Source: Dehalococcoidia bacterium
GTDB lineage: Bacteria > Chloroflexota > Dehalococcoidia > UBA1151 > UBA1328
Length of the DNA stretch: 8,142 bases
Direction of reading: 5' to 3'
Assembly: GCA_030745955.1 (NCBI GenBank)
Contig: JASLNQ010000019.1
Coordinates: 7,498-15,639 of the forward strand
Shown: in pieces, positions 6,677-8,142 of the stretch
How the letters are laid out: the number at the start of each line of letters is the position of its first letter
Position numbering within the stretch: the first letter of the stretch is position 1
The notes under the pieces: model-generated
Databases searched by the model: none
What the model was told of the DNA's origin: nothing
Seen by the model: only the letters and a program-made list of their open reading frames with translations
Translations under genes and position numbers: made by a program

Positions 6677-6829
6677 TCAGTCAGCGCCAGCGAAGTTCCC
6701 ACTCACCAGGGCGAGGGCGGCCGCAGCGACAGCCCCCGGCACGGTCATCACGCCATTGATCGTGTGTACGATGCCCAACTCTCGCAATAAAGTGTCATGC
6801 GGTCTTGATGCAGCAAGCCCGGCCCACCG
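6677..6829 (-). other. Unexplained 50-codon open frame on the - strand, possible gene remnant
   Basis: The 269-base gap between the DehI-like gene and nudC holds no + strand gene. On the - strand, a frame bounded by TGA at 6832-6830 and TGA at 6679-6677 reads RWAGLAASRPHDTLLRELGI and then VHTINGVMTVPGAVAAAALALVSGNFAGAD in consecutive pieces. The second half is a hydrophobic Ala/Val-rich stretch that could be one membrane helix. It has no ATG near its beginning. The only candidate starts are TTG codons at residues 15 and 18 and an internal ATG at 28, none with a clear ribosome binding site. It may be the tail of a decayed membrane protein gene or a chance open frame. Not recognised. Confidence 0.2.
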
Positions 6830-6846
6830 TCACTGATACAGTGGCG
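6828..6846. repeat. Short hairpin CGTCACTG-ATA-CAGTGGCG upstream of nudC
   Basis: CGTCACTG (6828-6835) pairs with CAGTGGCG (6839-6846) over a three-base ATA centre; the core CACTG-ATA-CAGTG is a perfect palindrome and one outer pair is G-U. It lies about 80 bases before the nudC start. No T-run follows directly (cttttag appears 15 bases later). It could be an operator for nudC, or a weak terminator for upstream transcription. No convincing sigma70 promoter was found in the surrounding 6658-6926 interval. Confidence 0.35.
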
Positions 6847-6926
6847 CGCTGCAAACGTTACTTTTAGAGGCTGTCGCGAGTACCCGCGCAGGTAACGGCG
6901 CAATCAATATCCGGAGAACACTGCAC

Positions 6927-7856
6927 TTGCCCTACACCCACATCTTTGCCGGAAATCCGTTCGACCGCGGCGACCAGGAACGCCGGGACGAAGAGCTGCT
7001 TGCGCGAATGATTCGGCAGGACAACGTGCGCATCCTGCCGTTTCACCGGCTCAAGCCATTGGTCCGCCGGGAATCACAGGCCGAGCTCGCGTGGATCGGC
7101 CACGAGTTCCTCGACAGCTTGCCCCCCGAAGCCGGTGGACCCAAGTTCCTGGGCCTGGACCAGGACCGAAACCCGCACTTCGCAGTCGACATTTCCGTTG
7201 TCGAAGACCCATCGCCCATCGCCGGACTCGCACCGGGCGCAACGTTCGAAGACGGTCGCTCAGCCGCCACCGACATACCTGCTGAACAATCGGGAATACT
7301 CGCACAGGCAAGATCAAACTTGAACTGGCACGCGCAGCACCGGTTCTGCTCGAAATGTGGGACCGAATCGCAGAGTCGGCGGGGCGGCCTGATGCGCGAG
7401 TGCCCGAACTGCAATTCCCAGCACTTCCCGCGCACCGACCCCGTCGTGATCATGCTCGTCTACAGGGGCGAAAAGTGCGTGATGGGGCAGACGCAGGCGC
7501 GTTCGAACACGACCTTTTACTCGTGCCTGGCCGGTTTTATGGACCAGGGTGAATCGATTGAAGAGGGTGTCCGGCGCGAAGTCCACGAAGAAGCCGGGAT
7601 CGACGTCGGCAAGGTCACCTACCACTCATCGCAGCCGTGGCCGTTCCCGTCCTCACTCATGATCGGCTGCCACGCCGAGGCCATCAGCGACACGATCATG
7701 GTAGACGAGGGCGAAATGTCTGACGTCCGCTGGTTCACGAAAGACGAAGTGAAACTGGCGCTCGAAGACAGGCTCGAAGGCGTGAACATACCCGGCCCCA
7801 TTGCCATTGCCCACCACCTCATCAAGGCCTGGGCCTACGGCACTGCGGAAATTTAG
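6927..7856 (+). CDS. nudC: NADH/NAD+ diphosphatase, Nudix family
   Basis: This 309-residue enzyme should cleave NAD(H) to NMN(H) and AMP and, by analogy with E. coli NudC, may remove NAD caps from RNA 5' ends. An N-terminal NudC domain (about 1-130) is followed by a zinc ribbon with C141-x2-C144 and C159-x2-C162. The Nudix domain carries the complete box G203-x5-E209-x7-R217-E-V-x-E221-E222-x-G224-I. The NudC signature SQPWPFPSS at 235-243 separates NAD pyrophosphatases from other Nudix enzymes. The start is a TTG with GGAGA ending nine bases upstream. The next in-frame Met is residue 28, which would cut off conserved N-terminal sequence. A second enolase-superfamily gene starts 20 bases after the stop, so the two are probably co-transcribed, though no functional link is obvious. 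Confidence 0.95.
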   Translation: MPYTHIFAGNPFDRGDQERRDEELLARMIRQDNVRILPFHRLKPLVRRESQAELAWIGHEFLDSLPPEAGGPKFLGLDQDRNPHFAVDISVVEDPSPIAGLAPGATFEDGRSAATDIPAEQSGILAQARSNLNWHAQHRFCSKCGTESQSRRGGLMRECPNCNSQHFPRTDPVVIMLVYRGEKCVMGQTQARSNTTFYSCLAGFMDQGESIEEGVRREVHEEAGIDVGKVTYHSSQPWPFPSSLMIGCHAEAISDTIMVDEGEMSDVRWFTKDEVKLALEDRLEGVNIPGPIAIAHHLIKAWAYGTAEI

Positions 7857-7876
7857 AAATATTCCAGGAACCAACG

Positions 7877-8142
7877 ATGAAAGACTCACCGAAAATCACC
7901 GGTGTCGAAATCACCAGGTTTAGGTACCCTGTCGAAAACATCGCAGTCGACGAAAAGTACTCCATGCCCGTGTTCACCCCGGGTGCCAGAACTAACCCCA
8001 CGGCGACCGTAATCCAGGTCCATACCGACCAGGGCATCACCGGCGAGTATCTCGGGGTGACCGAACCGGCAGCTGCCCAGGTGAAAATCATGTCGTCCTG
8101 GTTGATCGGCCAGGACGCACTGGAGCGGGAGCACGTTTACAA
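7877..8142 (+). CDS. Enolase-superfamily (mandelate racemase/muconate lactonizing enzyme) protein, N-terminal part only
   Basis: The frame is open from the ATG to the right edge, 88 full codons. It begins MKDSPKITGVEITRFRYPVE and continues with ATVIQVHTDQGITGEYLGV and, at the end, SSWLIGQDALEREHVY. The pattern of an initial I-x-x-V-E-x-x-x-F strand, then V-x-(V/T)-D-(Q/E)-G-I-T-G, then L-I-G-x-D pre-helix is the capping domain of mandelate-racemase-like enzymes. The catalytic barrel lies beyond the window, so substrate and chemistry cannot be assigned. AGGAA at 7866-7870, six bases upstream, supports the start. It is clearly not a copy of the complete enzyme at 2884-4101: the N-terminus is longer and the sequence differs at most positions, so this is an old paralogue rather than a recent duplication. 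Confidence 0.85.
   Translation, partial: MKDSPKITGVEITRFRYPVENIAVDEKYSMPVFTPGARTNPTATVIQVHTDQGITGEYLGVTEPAAAQVKIMSSWLIGQDALEREHVY

Noticed and set aside
1..8142. tRNA, rRNA, CRISPR array, insertion sequence or phage genes
   Set aside because: No tandem spaced repeats, tRNA T-arm-like sequence with a foldable context, transposase motif or terminal inverted repeats with target duplications were seen in reading both strands.

Overview
This 8.1 kb window is moderately GC-rich, gene-dense bacterial DNA. It carries six recognisable protein-coding genes plus a seventh cut by the right edge, all but one on the + strand. No tRNA, rRNA, CRISPR array, transposase or integrase was seen. Two separate enolase-superfamily (mandelate racemase / sugar-acid dehydratase type) genes lie within 5 kb, next to a TrpB2-type PLP enzyme, a DehI-fold protein and an OtsA-OtsB fusion. 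That mix fits a marine Chloroflexota genome of the SAR202 kind, a group known for large enolase-superfamily expansions. The lineage call is inference from gene content, not from a marker gene.

Layout. (1) Left edge, positions 1-231, - strand: the N-terminal 77 residues of a GH15 glucoamylase/trehalase-like glycoside hydrolase. (2) A 329-bp divergent intergenic region with a GGTAGG-N7-CCTACC inverted repeat. (3) 561-2744 +: a one-piece trehalose-6-phosphate synthase/phosphatase, with both active sites intact. (4) 2884-4101 +: an enolase-superfamily acid-sugar dehydratase whose catalytic residues have the same spacing as galactonate dehydratase. (5) 4286-5644 +: a TrpB2-family tryptophan-synthase-beta-like enzyme with a GTG start and no trpA beside it. 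(6) 5645-5820: two consecutive strong hairpins, the second with the shape of an intrinsic terminator. (7) 5821-6657 +: a DehI-family (2-haloacid dehalogenase fold) protein that appears to lack the catalytic aspartate. (8) A 269-bp gap that holds an unexplained 50-codon open frame on the - strand. (9) 6927-7856 +: NudC NAD+ diphosphatase with a TTG start. (10) 20 bp later, 7877 to the right edge: the N-terminal domain of a second enolase-superfamily enzyme.

How the genes fit together. The GH15 and OtsAB genes form a divergent pair for trehalose (or related alpha-glucoside) metabolism and probably share a control region. OtsAB makes trehalose from UDP-glucose and glucose-6-phosphate, and the GH15 enzyme would hydrolyse alpha-glucosidic bonds. 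The enolase-superfamily enzymes suggest uptake and dehydration of sugar acids or other carboxylates. nudC and the second enolase gene look co-transcribed; trpB2 and the DehI-like gene look like separate units, split by the hairpin pair. I see no coherent undescribed multi-gene system. The items most worth following up are the DehI-fold protein without its nucleophile, the structured 5658-5761 element and the unexplained - strand frame at 6677-6829.
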